The notes under the pieces: generated by a model
The model's input: the letters and a program-made list of their open reading frames with translations, nothing else
The model's database searches: none
Told to the model about the DNA's origin: nothing
Origin: Candidatus Omnitrophota bacterium
Lineage (GTDB): Bacteria > Omnitrophota > Gorgyraeia > S143-82
Assembly (NCBI GenBank): GCA_027034965.1
Contig: JALVWL010000160.1
Coordinates: forward strand, 1 to 9,615
Length of the DNA: 9,615 nt
Direction of reading: 5' to 3'
Shown here: one piece after another, positions 1 to 7,083 of the stretch
Numbering within the stretch: position 1 is the first letter of the stretch
Layout of the letters: every line of letters starts with the position of its first letter
Translations under genes and position numbers: made by a program

Positions 1-119
1 CCTTCATGCTTGATTATTAATAAGAAAAGAGATGTTTGATTAACAAGGCGATGGAAGAAAAAGAAATCCTAATGCATAATCCGGTTTTATCCCATCCATC
101 CCTTAACCCTACGATACTA

Positions 120-148
120 TTGACTGCACAATCTTACTATGGTAAAGT
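120..148 (+). promoter_or_regulatory. Probable sigma-70-type promoter for the transporter/glycosidase operon
   Basis: A -35 TTGACT (120-125) is followed after 17 nt by TAAAGT (143-148) as the -10. This leaves a leader of roughly 50 nt before the first start codon at 208. The -35 matches the consensus at five of six positions and the spacing is ideal. The -10 matches at four of six, including the important TA at the front and T at the end. It lies just upstream of the first gene of a tightly packed unit. The second promoter in this window (5845-5873) has the same -35, the same spacing and a similar -10 neighbourhood, which supports both calls. No clear operator was identified. Confidence 0.5.
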
Positions 149-194
149 ATACTCCGCCTTTATATATGTCGTACGTTTGCTGTATGGCGAATCG

Positions 195-201
195 AAAGGA
201 G
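195..201 (+). promoter_or_regulatory. Ribosome binding site that fixes the start of the solute-binding protein
   Basis: AAAGGAG lies 6 nt before the ATG at 208. The reading frame is open further upstream, to an ATG at 139, but that codon lies inside the proposed promoter and would put 23 extra residues in front of a perfectly formed lipoprotein signal peptide. The Shine-Dalgarno therefore decides for 208. Confidence 0.75.
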
Positions 202-207
202 AAATCT

Positions 208-1551
208 ATGAAACGTCTGACTATATCTGTAGGAATTTTTCTGTCTTTTATTCCATTTTTATTCCTCTCAGGTTGCAGCCTCTCTCCTAAAAATAAGATA
301 AATGCAGATCCATCCAAAACGATTGTTATGTGGCACTGGTTAACGGATAAAGAAGATACCCTTAACGAACTTGCCAGGGAGTATTATGAAAAGACAGGTG
401 TCTATGTGAAGATGGAGGTGTTTGCCCCGTCTGAGGCATATAATCAGAAGATAATCGCCTCTGCCCAGACAAATACCCTGCCCGAGATATACGGTATACT
501 GGGTAGTAAACGGGACTTTGCAAACTTTGTAAAGGCAGGCCATGTCCTGAAATTGGATCCCTATATGGAAAAGGACAATCAGGAATGGAAGGGCAGGTTT
601 TTCCCCGAGGCATTAAAGAGCGTTTCTTTTGTCTCTGGAAATGAGTTCAGCGTGGAAAAGGGGATCTATGGAGTTCCCATAGATGTAATCAATATCCAAT
701 ATATATACAATAAAAAGATCTTTCGTGAGGCGGGACTAGATCCTCAAAACCCTCCCCAGACCCTGGATGAATTCTTGGCTGCAGTGGAGGCAGTGAAAAA
801 GGCCGGCTATCAAGGGCTTGTAAGCGGTTTTAGCGAACCCTGGCTTATAGACTGCATGGCCTCAAATTTTGCCTGGAATATTATGGGTGAAGAGAAGATG
901 ATAGCTACCTATAGAGGAGATGTCCCATACACGGATCCTGACTGGATAAAGGTCTTTTCTATAATAGAACGAATGGCCCGTGCAGGCGTGTTTGCCTCAG
1001 GGGTGGTAATAAAGTCCAATAAGGATGCAGAGCTAGAGTTTGCCCTGGAAAAGGATGCCTTTGCCTTCAATGGTTCGTGGGCGGTGCACGTGTATAAGGA
1101 TATGAATCCAGATATAGAGATGGGCATAATACTTCCGCCAAAGGTCTCTAATGCAAATCCGAGAGGAGTCTGGGGTGGTGCTGGTACGTGGTTTGCTGTA
1201 AATGCCAAATCGGATAAGAGGGAGATGGCGGTTGATTTTCTCAACTGGCTTACCCAGAAGGAGCAGCAGGTCAGGCTGGCCAAAGAGACCTTGAGCATAC
1301 CAGCGGTTAGGGGATGTCTTGAGTCTGTGCCAGAAGAGTTGAAGGGATTTTTGAGCGGAATGAAGTATGTCTACCATCCGAGAAACTTTCCGGTTCAGGA
1401 GGATTCAGTGGTTGTAGAGGCCTTTGACAAAGGCCTTCAGTCTATTATTACGGGTGAGAAGACCGCTAAACAAGTGGCAGAAGAGGTCCAGAAGGTCAAG
1501 GCCCGCCAGATGGAAAAGAAGAGGCAGAAACAGGACAATACTGCCAATTGA
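208..1551 (+). CDS. ABC sugar transporter, solute-binding lipoprotein (CUT1, SBP_bac_1 type)
   Basis: This 447-residue extracytoplasmic binding protein presumably captures an oligosaccharide and delivers it to the two permeases encoded next. Seen: a basic start (MKR), a hydrophobic stretch and a Lipobox LSGC with Cys23, so a lipid-anchored protein. The mature part begins with the WHW segment typical of the first strand of family-1 binding proteins. Other family features are the segment around YGVPIDV, a GLDP-x-NPPQTLDEF stretch characteristic of sugar-binding members, an NGSWA motif and a late FLNWLTQKEQQ helix. Length fits the family (about 400-450). It ends in a lysine- and glutamine-rich charged tail. 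The ATG at 208 is chosen for its Shine-Dalgarno and signal peptide. Substrate cannot be read from the sequence; the neighbouring glycosidases suggest a beta-linked oligosaccharide (inference). Confidence 0.92.
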   Translation: MKRLTISVGIFLSFIPFLFLSGCSLSPKNKINADPSKTIVMWHWLTDKEDTLNELAREYYEKTGVYVKMEVFAPSEAYNQKIIASAQTNTLPEIYGILGSKRDFANFVKAGHVLKLDPYMEKDNQEWKGRFFPEALKSVSFVSGNEFSVEKGIYGVPIDVINIQYIYNKKIFREAGLDPQNPPQTLDEFLAAVEAVKKAGYQGLVSGFSEPWLIDCMASNFAWNIMGEEKMIATYRGDVPYTDPDWIKVFSIIERMARAGVFASGVVIKSNKDAELEFALEKDAFAFNGSWAVHVYKDMNPDIEMGIILPPKVSNANPRGVWGGAGTWFAVNAKSDKREMAVDFLNWLTQKEQQVRLAKETLSIPAVRGCLESVPEELKGFLSGMKYVYHPRNFPVQEDSVVVEAFDKGLQSIITGEKTAKQVAEEVQKVKARQMEKKRQKQDNTAN

Positions 1552-1562
1552 TTGGTGCGATT

Positions 1563-2444
1563 ATGGTAAAAAGATGGTATACCCTGACAAACTATCTATT
1601 TATACTGCCCGCACTGCTTTTGTTCTTGGTGTTTGGGTTGTATCCTTTTTTCAAGGTATTCCAGTTGTCCTTAATGTCCTGGGATGGCATCTCTTCGAAT
1701 ATGCAGTTCGTTGGCCTTGCAAATTTTGTAGAGGTCTTTACCCAGGATAAGGTCTGGTGGGGATCTGTCCTGAATGCGGCCTGGATAACCTTTCTGGCAT
1801 TGACCATCCAGAATGGCATTGCCCTTATACTTGCCTTGCTATGTGCAAATGACATAAAGGGCGGACACGTCTATAGGGTCATATTTTATCTGCCCCCCGT
1901 GTTGTCGGGGATAGTTATCGGTTTGATATGGAAGTGGATATTCAGGTATCCTGATGGAATTCTCAACGTTGCCCTGGTTCACATGGGTTTGAAGCACCTG
2001 GTCAGGGACTGGCTTGCTGATCCAAAGACTGCCCTAAATGCGGTTGCGGCCGTGCATATGTGGCGCGGATTTGGCTGGGGTTTTGTTATATTCCTGGCAG
2101 GGCTTCAGAATATCCCTCAGCAGATATATGAGGCCGCAAGGGTCGATGGCGCCAATGCCTGGCAGAGGTTCTGGTATATCACTGTACCACTTATGATCCC
2201 GGTATTCATCCTGGTCTCTATATTGACGATTTTGGGTAGTATGCAGATTTACGATATAATCGCTGCCACTACAAATGGTGGGCCTGGTTATCATACAGAG
2301 GTGCCAGTAACCAGGATCCTGGCCTCTATGCAGGGTGCTGGCAGGTTTGGTTATGCCTGTGCCCAGGGGATTGCCTTTGGACTTATTCTCTTGACCGTCT
2401 CGATGTTACAATTGTGGGTCTCTAATAAGATGAAGAGGGAATAA
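1563..2444 (+). CDS. ABC sugar transporter permease, MalF/UgpA type
   Basis: This 293-residue inner-membrane protein is one half of the transmembrane channel of a CUT1 importer. Seen: an N-terminal membrane segment (FILPALLLFLVF), several further hydrophobic helices, and the cytoplasmic EAA loop that docks on the ATPase (E190-A191-A192, G196, followed by the ITVPLMIP stretch). Length matches MalF-like permeases of the short six-helix kind (about 290). The ATG at 1563 gives MVKRWYTL, a normal start for the family. A TTG at 1548 in the same frame would overlap the stop of the binding-protein gene and add five residues. Neither start has a strong Shine-Dalgarno, so translation may be coupled to the upstream gene. 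Only 11 nt separate it from the binding protein and 5 nt from the second permease. Confidence 0.92.
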   Translation: MVKRWYTLTNYLFILPALLLFLVFGLYPFFKVFQLSLMSWDGISSNMQFVGLANFVEVFTQDKVWWGSVLNAAWITFLALTIQNGIALILALLCANDIKGGHVYRVIFYLPPVLSGIVIGLIWKWIFRYPDGILNVALVHMGLKHLVRDWLADPKTALNAVAAVHMWRGFGWGFVIFLAGLQNIPQQIYEAARVDGANAWQRFWYITVPLMIPVFILVSILTILGSMQIYDIIAATTNGGPGYHTEVPVTRILASMQGAGRFGYACAQGIAFGLILLTVSMLQLWVSNKMKRE

Positions 2445-2449
2445 GTGTT

Positions 2450-3304
2450 ATGATGTCAGAGACTTTATTCTATAGATTGCAGAGATTTGTTAAATTGAGC
2501 CTATCTTATCTGATACTTACTGCTGTGGCGTTATCTTGTCTGTTCCCTCTTTGGTGGATGTTTGTCTCGGCCCTGAAGACAAAGATATCCGTGTTTAAAG
2601 ATATGAGTTTGTGGCCTGCCCAGCAGCACTGGGAGAATTTCTATTACGCATGGACCAAGGGCGGGTTTGGGCAGTATTTTTTAAATAGCCTTTTTTATAC
2701 AGTGGTTGTGGTGACTGCTATTGTCCTTTTCTCTTCCTTGGCGGCCTATGCCTTTTCTCGACTCGAATTTCCCTTCAAGAATTTCTTCTACATCCTTTTG
2801 ATAGCGAGTATGATGATCCCGATCCCTGGTGCGTTTATTGCCCTCTTTGTATTGCTCAAGATGCTTGGGCTGGTAAATACAAGGATTGGTTATATCCTGC
2901 CCCAGATAAATATGGGCTTGCCCTTTGCGATATTCTTGTTAAAGACCTTTTTTGATAAACTACCACGTGACTTGGAGGATGCAGCGCGTATAGATGGCTG
3001 TTCCAGATTAGGGATATGGCTCCATGTTGCCCTGCCCCTAGCAAGGCCTGCCCTGGCAGTGGTAATCATATTTAATACCCTTATGGTATGGAACGAGTAT
3101 CTCCTTGCGATGCTGATATTACAGGACAAGGCAAAGATGCCTCTGCCAAGGGGATTGATGGTCTTTCAGGGAGTCCATCTCGTGGATTATCCGCTCTTGA
3201 TGGCAGGGATGACAATCACCGTTGTTCCGGTTATAATCGTTTATCTGTTGATGCAGAGACATATAATAAAGGGCATAACCGCTGGTGCACTTACTGGTCA
3301 GTAA
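2450..3304 (+). CDS. ABC sugar transporter permease, MalG/MsmG type
   Basis: This 284-residue inner-membrane protein is the second channel subunit of the CUT1 importer and the partner of the preceding permease. Seen: a first membrane segment near residues 15-40, the FPLWWMFVSALK segment typical of MalG-like proteins, and about six hydrophobic helices. The EAA-type loop reads DAARIDG (residues 177-183) followed by VALPLARPAL. The C-terminus, with KGITAGA and a glycine-rich end, is almost diagnostic for MalG/MsmG homologues. Two adjacent ATG codons (2450 and 2453) could serve as start; the first is used here. The gene follows the other permease by 5 nt, so the pair is translated from one message. 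No ATP-binding subunit follows, so a shared MsmX/UgpC-like ATPase from elsewhere in the genome probably energises the system (inference from known CUT1 systems). Confidence 0.93.
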   Translation: MMSETLFYRLQRFVKLSLSYLILTAVALSCLFPLWWMFVSALKTKISVFKDMSLWPAQQHWENFYYAWTKGGFGQYFLNSLFYTVVVVTAIVLFSSLAAYAFSRLEFPFKNFFYILLIASMMIPIPGAFIALFVLLKMLGLVNTRIGYILPQINMGLPFAIFLLKTFFDKLPRDLEDAARIDGCSRLGIWLHVALPLARPALAVVIIFNTLMVWNEYLLAMLILQDKAKMPLPRGLMVFQGVHLVDYPLLMAGMTITVVPVIIVYLLMQRHIIKGITAGALTGQ

Positions 3305-3308
3305 AGAG

Positions 3309-3314
3309 AAGGAG
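3309..3314 (+). promoter_or_regulatory. Ribosome binding site supporting a GTG start
   Basis: AAGGAG stands 6 nt ahead of the GTG at 3321, in the 16-nt gap after the second permease. It supports GTG as the true start of the TPR-like lipoprotein, where a lipoprotein signal peptide begins immediately. Confidence 0.75.
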
Positions 3315-3320
3315 TTTTAG

Positions 3321-3914
3321 GTGCATTTCAGAACAGTTTTGTTGATTTTATGTTTCTCCCTTTCCCTGACCATTATTGGTTGTAAGAAGGATACTGAGAG
3401 GATTGTGTTTTCAAGGCCAAGGATCCTTCCCGCTGCCAAGGGCGCGCCTCAGTTCGATAAGTCTAAGCTCATAACAGGGGAAGGGGAAAACAGAGAGGTG
3501 CACTTTGAGATCAGCGAGACAGAGCTGAACGAACTTGCCGCTGATCAGTTACTGACAAAGGCCTGGTCAGCCCTTGGTAAGGGGGCCTTCAACGATGCGA
3601 TTAAGATTGCCAACAGATTAATAGAGAGATTTTATAAGGTTGCAAAGGAACAACAGACCTCCCTGGATGGTCAGTTCCCCAGGTCTGGCGAAGAGGGTAA
3701 ATATAAAGAACTTAATGCAGTTGGAACGGCGTATTATGTGATAGGAGAGGCCTATGAAAAGCAGGGCAGATGCAGAGAGGCGCTGGAGTACTTCCATAAG
3801 GCAATAGAAGAGTTCCCCCTTGCCCAGAACTGGGATCCTCGCGGCTGGTACTGGAAGGTAAAGGACGAGTCAGAGGCAAAGATACAGAAACTGAAAGAGG
3901 CTGATTGTGAATAG
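3321..3914 (+). CDS. Small TPR-like lipoprotein
   Basis: This is a 197-residue lipid-anchored protein of unknown role. It starts at GTG with a good Shine-Dalgarno. Residues 4-20 are hydrophobic and end in IIGC, with Cys21 as the lipidation site. After a flexible stretch (about 22-65) two helix-pair units resemble tetratricopeptide repeats. One is near residues 73-106 (AWSALGKGAFNDAIKIANRLI). The better one is at 133-166 (GTAYYVIGEAYEKQG followed by a repeat-type second helix ending EEFP). The C-terminus is tryptophan-rich (WDPRGWYW). TPR proteins usually act as protein-protein adaptors, so this could hold the glycosidase or transporter components together (inference). Its last 8 nt overlap the next gene, implying coupled translation with the lipoprotein glycosidase. 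The N-terminal region of that glycosidase holds a similar helix pair and Trp-rich tail. A specific family was not recognised. Confidence 0.8.
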   Translation: MHFRTVLLILCFSLSLTIIGCKKDTERIVFSRPRILPAAKGAPQFDKSKLITGEGENREVHFEISETELNELAADQLLTKAWSALGKGAFNDAIKIANRLIERFYKVAKEQQTSLDGQFPRSGEEGKYKELNAVGTAYYVIGEAYEKQGRCREALEYFHKAIEEFPLAQNWDPRGWYWKVKDESEAKIQKLKEADCE

Positions 3915-5820
3915 GGCATTTGTTCTATTGTGGTTGCTTATTGCCTTTCTGGTAGGGGTCAGCTTTATTGGATGTAAAGGCACGCAGGGTTTTCTGCCTT
4001 ATACAGAGAAGCTGCCTGTACCGAAGTTTGGGCTCTATGATTATGGACAAGAGCGGATCGTCGACTATAAGAAATATGGGAAATTTGAGGGAATAGGGAC
4101 AGAGAATTACAGATATGTGATAGAAGACCAGGAAGGCCTTGCCAAGGCAGTTGGTGAAGGGATATATCCGAATACCACGAGCTTCAGGTGGGATCCTAAG
4201 TATCAGGAATACAGGAAACAGGGCTATCTGAGAGGGAATCACTGGAACTTTCTATATGGTCAGGATCCATTGGCGAGTTTCTTCGTGTGGTGTTCTGCCC
4301 CTGAACCCCCAGGGGTTAAGCAATTCTACATAGCGCAGATATTGGAGAGAGCAGGGCTTTTGCCCCATGCAATAAAGGCATATTATGCCATAGTAATCCA
4401 CTACCCTGCTGTCTATGGTTGGACCTACTGGCATACCCCCTGGTATATCGGCCCTACTTCGTTGTATAGGATAAAGTTTCTCTTGAGACGTTATCCAGAA
4501 CTAAAGATGAAACTCGTAGGGGCCAGTATCTTTATCAAGAATGGACAGGACAATAATATATTAAACGATAAGGCCATAGTAAATCCTGGACAGATTATCG
4601 AGATCAGTTCAGAGGAAGAGATCCTGCCGAAAAGACTGAATTTAAAGGCGCATAAGATAGTAGAGGTCAAAGGAGGCAGTCACACAAAGCTGGTCAAATA
4701 TGACAATGGACACTGGCAATTGCAGGTCGATGGCCATCCCTATATTATTAAGGGCGTAACCTACTCCCCTACGAAGATAGGCCAGAGCCCTGATAATGGG
4801 ACGATGAAGAACTGGATGTATTATGACTATAACGGGAATGGCCTGCCCGATGGGCCCTACGATGCCTGGATAGACTGGAATAAGAACGATAGGCAGGATG
4901 AGGACGAATACGCGGTTGGAGATTTTTCTATCTTAAAGGCAATGGGTGTAAATACATTGCGGATATACCACCATCCGGATGAGGTGAATAAAGAGTTACT
5001 GCGGGACCTGTACAAGAGATTTGGCATTCGTGTGGTTATGGGGGATTTTCTGGGAATGTATACCATTGGCAGCGGGGCCTCCTGGGAGGAAGGAACAGAC
5101 TATTCCAATCCCGAGCATCAGAAAAATATGATAGAGAGTGTGAAAAAGATGGTCAGGGAATTTAAAGACGAACCTTATGTCCTGTTCTGGCTCCTGGGAA
5201 ACGAAAATAATTATGGTGTCGCCAATAACGCAAAAAAGAAACCCGATGCCTATTATAGATTTGTGAATAAGGTTGCCAAGATAATCAAGGAAATGGATCC
5301 CTCCAGGCCCGTGGCCATATGTAATGGGGATATGCTCTACTTCGATAAGTTTGCCAAATACTGCCCTGATGTGGACATATACGGCCTGAATGCCTACAGG
5401 GGTAATTCCGGCTTTGGGGATGTCTGGGAGCTCGGTCATAGACTGGCCCCTGACAAGGCCATGATGATAACCGAGTACGGTTGTCCTGCCTACGCAAAGG
5501 CAATGTCCAGGGAAGAGATAGAGAAGGCCCAGGCGCTTTATTACCTGGGATGCTGGGAAGATGTCTTATTCAACTCTGCCGGTTATGACGGGATAGGGAA
5601 TTCGATAGGTGGTTTTGCCTTTGAATATCTGGATGAGTGGTGGAAGGGTTATGAGCCCTTTGTGCACAATACAGAATCCAGATGGCCGGGTCCGTTTATA
5701 GACGGTTATATGTACGAGGAGTGGCTGGGATGGTTTGGCCAAGGTGATGGAAAGGATTCGCCTTTTAAGCGTTCTCCTCGTCAGGTATTCTATTATCTTC
5801 GAAGGGCCTGGAGGGAATAG
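3907..5820 (+). CDS. Lipoprotein glycoside hydrolase, clan GH-A (GH2-like TIM barrel) with TPR-like N-terminal region
   Basis: This 637-residue exported enzyme probably cleaves a beta-linked glycan by a retaining mechanism. The GTG start overlaps the previous gene by 8 nt and is preceded by AGAGG. The signal peptide ends in FIGC with Cys23, so it is membrane-anchored. Residues 24-136 were not recognised. Residues about 137-200 form a TPR-like helix pair with a Trp/Tyr-rich linker, followed by a strand-rich segment (200-268). The barrel begins near W270, with the GHPYIIKGVTY stretch typical of GH2 catalytic domains. The acid/base is predicted at E433 (GNENNY) and the nucleophile at E523 (ITEYG). 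Between the first strand and the rest of the barrel lie two EF-hand-like acidic loops (D307-D315 and D323-E334). The usual GH2 jelly-roll and Ig-like domains were not seen. The enzyme is paralogous to the glycosidase at 7073. Exact substrate and GH family are uncertain; GH2-like, GH5-like or unclassified GH-A are all possible. Confidence 0.85.
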   Translation: MNRAFVLLWLLIAFLVGVSFIGCKGTQGFLPYTEKLPVPKFGLYDYGQERIVDYKKYGKFEGIGTENYRYVIEDQEGLAKAVGEGIYPNTTSFRWDPKYQEYRKQGYLRGNHWNFLYGQDPLASFFVWCSAPEPPGVKQFYIAQILERAGLLPHAIKAYYAIVIHYPAVYGWTYWHTPWYIGPTSLYRIKFLLRRYPELKMKLVGASIFIKNGQDNNILNDKAIVNPGQIIEISSEEEILPKRLNLKAHKIVEVKGGSHTKLVKYDNGHWQLQVDGHPYIIKGVTYSPTKIGQSPDNGTMKNWMYYDYNGNGLPDGPYDAWIDWNKNDRQDEDEYAVGDFSILKAMGVNTLRIYHHPDEVNKELLRDLYKRFGIRVVMGDFLGMYTIGSGASWEEGTDYSNPEHQKNMIESVKKMVREFKDEPYVLFWLLGNENNYGVANNAKKKPDAYYRFVNKVAKIIKEMDPSRPVAICNGDMLYFDKFAKYCPDVDIYGLNAYRGNSGFGDVWELGHRLAPDKAMMITEYGCPAYAKAMSREEIEKAQALYYLGCWEDVLFNSAGYDGIGNSIGGFAFEYLDEWWKGYEPFVHNTESRWPGPFIDGYMYEEWLGWFGQGDGKDSPFKRSPRQVFYYLRRAWRE

Positions 5821-5844
5821 TTTTTTAAAATTTTTATTTTGTTT

Positions 5845-5873
5845 TTGACTAATTGTTCAGTCTATATTAAAAT
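5845..5873 (+). promoter_or_regulatory. Strong sigma-70-type promoter for the second transcription unit
   Basis: TTGACT (5845-5850) and TAAAAT (5868-5873) are separated by 17 nt in an AT-rich 102-nt gap between genes. Both hexamers match the consensus at five of six positions. Transcription would start near 5880, giving a leader of roughly 40 nt. It separates the transporter/glycosidase operon from the binding-protein/glycosidase unit. A 4-nt inverted repeat (GACT...AGTC, 5847-5862) between the -35 and -10 is too short to call an operator. The T-rich run just after the stop codon at 5820 has no convincing hairpin before it, so read-through from the first unit is possible. Confidence 0.72.
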
Positions 5874-5910
5874 ATAAGAATCAATGAGAGGTTTGGGGAA
5901 CCCACTAAAG

Positions 5911-5917
5911 AGGAGGT
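5911..5917 (+). promoter_or_regulatory. Strong Shine-Dalgarno of the secreted binding protein
   Basis: AGGAGGT, close to perfect complementarity with the 16S rRNA tail, lies 5 nt before the ATG at 5923. With the strong promoter upstream and the terminator just after the gene, it indicates that this protein is made in large amounts. Confidence 0.85.
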
Positions 5918-5922
5918 AAGGT

Positions 5923-7083
5923 ATGCGTAGAATGTTGCTGGCGGTGTTGTTTATTACTGGGGCGATACTTGGTTATTCGGCGCAGGCAGAGGGAATCAAG
6001 ATCCCAAAAGGAGACACCTTTGTTATATATTCGGATAAGGGTGCTCCTGAAAACCACTATGTACCTTCTGGGTATATGGGAGACTACGGCGATATACGCT
6101 TGAATGAGGCGTATTCTGAGGATGTGCATTCTGGCAAGACCTGTATTCAGGTTGTTTATACTGCAGACAAGTCCCAGGGGCAGGGTTGGGCAGGTGTATA
6201 TTGGCAGAACCCTCCCAACAACTGGGGGACAAAGCAGGGCGGTTTTGATCTGTCTTCTATGAATAAGCTCACCTTCTGGGCAAAGGGTGAGTATGGAGAT
6301 GAGATAATAGCCGAATTCAAAGTGGGCGGTATAAACGGAAAGGTCTATGAGGATACAGCGGATGTAAAGATCGGCCCTATTCAGCTTACCGACGAGTGGA
6401 AGAAGTATGAGATTAATCTGGTTGGAGCTGATCTGTCTTACATAAGTGGTGGTTTTGCATTTACCCTCCAGGCAGGTCAAAATCCAGATGGCTGTACCTT
6501 CTATCTGGATGATATAAAGTTTGAATATGATCCTGATCTAAAAGCCGAGACAAAGGGACCTGAACCAATGCCCTTTGCTGTCTATATTGACAAACGTTCA
6601 GTAGAGAATCACTTTGTGCCTTCTGGATTTATGGGAGACTATTCTGATATAAAGATGAACGATGCCTCTGAAGAGGACCCCCATAGCGGGGATACCTGCA
6701 TCAAATTCGTCTATACCGCAAAGGCATCCAGAGGGGCCAGGTGGGCTGGTGTATACTGGCTTGAGCCTGCAAATAACTGGGGTCAGCTGGATAAGGGTTA
6801 TGACCTCAGCAAGGCCAAGAAGGTTACCTTTTGGGCCCGAGGAGCCAAAGGCGGAGAGAGGATAGAGGCCTTTAAGGTCGGTGGTATACAGAATAACTAT
6901 TCTGATTCTGATTCAGCGGAGATAGGACCAATAGTATTGAGCAAGGAATGGAAGAAATATACGATTGACCTCTCGGGGAAGGATATGTCCTACATAATCG
7001 GTGGCTTTTGCTGGGTTACCAATGCAGATGTCAATCCTGAGGGTTGTACCTTTTATCTGGATGATATAGTGTATGAGGAATAA
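5923..7083 (+). CDS. Secreted protein with two homologous carbohydrate-binding-like beta-sandwich domains
   Basis: This 386-residue exported protein has no recognisable catalytic domain. The signal peptide is type I (MRRMLL..., cleavage after AQA near residue 23). The rest is two tandem copies of one domain, residues about 33-200 and 218-386. By hand alignment they are roughly half identical with almost no gaps. Shared features are the VPSG[YF]MGDY segment, a WAGVYW-x-x-P-x-NNWG aromatic block (W89, W94, W101; W274, W279, W286), an FKVGGI strand, an EWKKY strand and the closing TFYLDDI. The last is typical of galactose-binding-like or CBM jelly-roll domains. Each copy keeps a Cys pair (C74/C191 and C259/C375), which could form a disulfide outside the cytoplasm. 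The likely role is binding polysaccharide at or beyond the cell surface for the glycosidase encoded next (inference). The exact CBM family was not recognised. Confidence 0.82.
   Translation: MRRMLLAVLFITGAILGYSAQAEGIKIPKGDTFVIYSDKGAPENHYVPSGYMGDYGDIRLNEAYSEDVHSGKTCIQVVYTADKSQGQGWAGVYWQNPPNNWGTKQGGFDLSSMNKLTFWAKGEYGDEIIAEFKVGGINGKVYEDTADVKIGPIQLTDEWKKYEINLVGADLSYISGGFAFTLQAGQNPDGCTFYLDDIKFEYDPDLKAETKGPEPMPFAVYIDKRSVENHFVPSGFMGDYSDIKMNDASEEDPHSGDTCIKFVYTAKASRGARWAGVYWLEPANNWGQLDKGYDLSKAKKVTFWARGAKGGERIEAFKVGGIQNNYSDSDSAEIGPIVLSKEWKKYTIDLSGKDMSYIIGGFCWVTNADVNPEGCTFYLDDIVYEE

Noticed and set aside
36..290. Possible small gene (84 codons) at the left edge
   Set aside because: It runs through the proposed promoter, the Shine-Dalgarno and the signal-peptide codons of the binding protein in another frame. 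It has no domain or signal and starts at a TTG without a ribosome binding site.
1893..1910. Short GC hairpin CCCCG...CGGGG
   Set aside because: It is inside the first permease gene, five base pairs only, with no T-run after it. It is explained by coding.
4304..4317. Inverted repeat AACCCC-CA-GGGGTT
   Set aside because: It lies in the middle of the glycosidase coding sequence (Glu-Pro-Pro-Gly-Val), has no U-tract and too small a loop. It is probably a by-product of proline and glycine codons.
4996..5439. Long minus-strand open frames opposite the glycosidases (also 7157-7885 and 5905-6480)
   Set aside because: They mirror the codon bias of well-supported plus-strand genes, have no ribosome binding sites or recognisable domains, and overlap those genes entirely.
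5790..5835. Terminator after the first operon (T-rich run after the stop at 5820)
   Set aside because: The T-rich stretch is there, but the only pairings before it are a CTTCGAAG palindrome and a 5-bp AT-rich CTATT/AATAG stem. Neither makes a convincing terminator hairpin.
5847..5862. Inverted repeat GACT...AGTC between -35 and -10 as an operator
   Set aside because: Only four matching bases per arm with an imperfect centre, which is expected by chance; no regulator gene is nearby.
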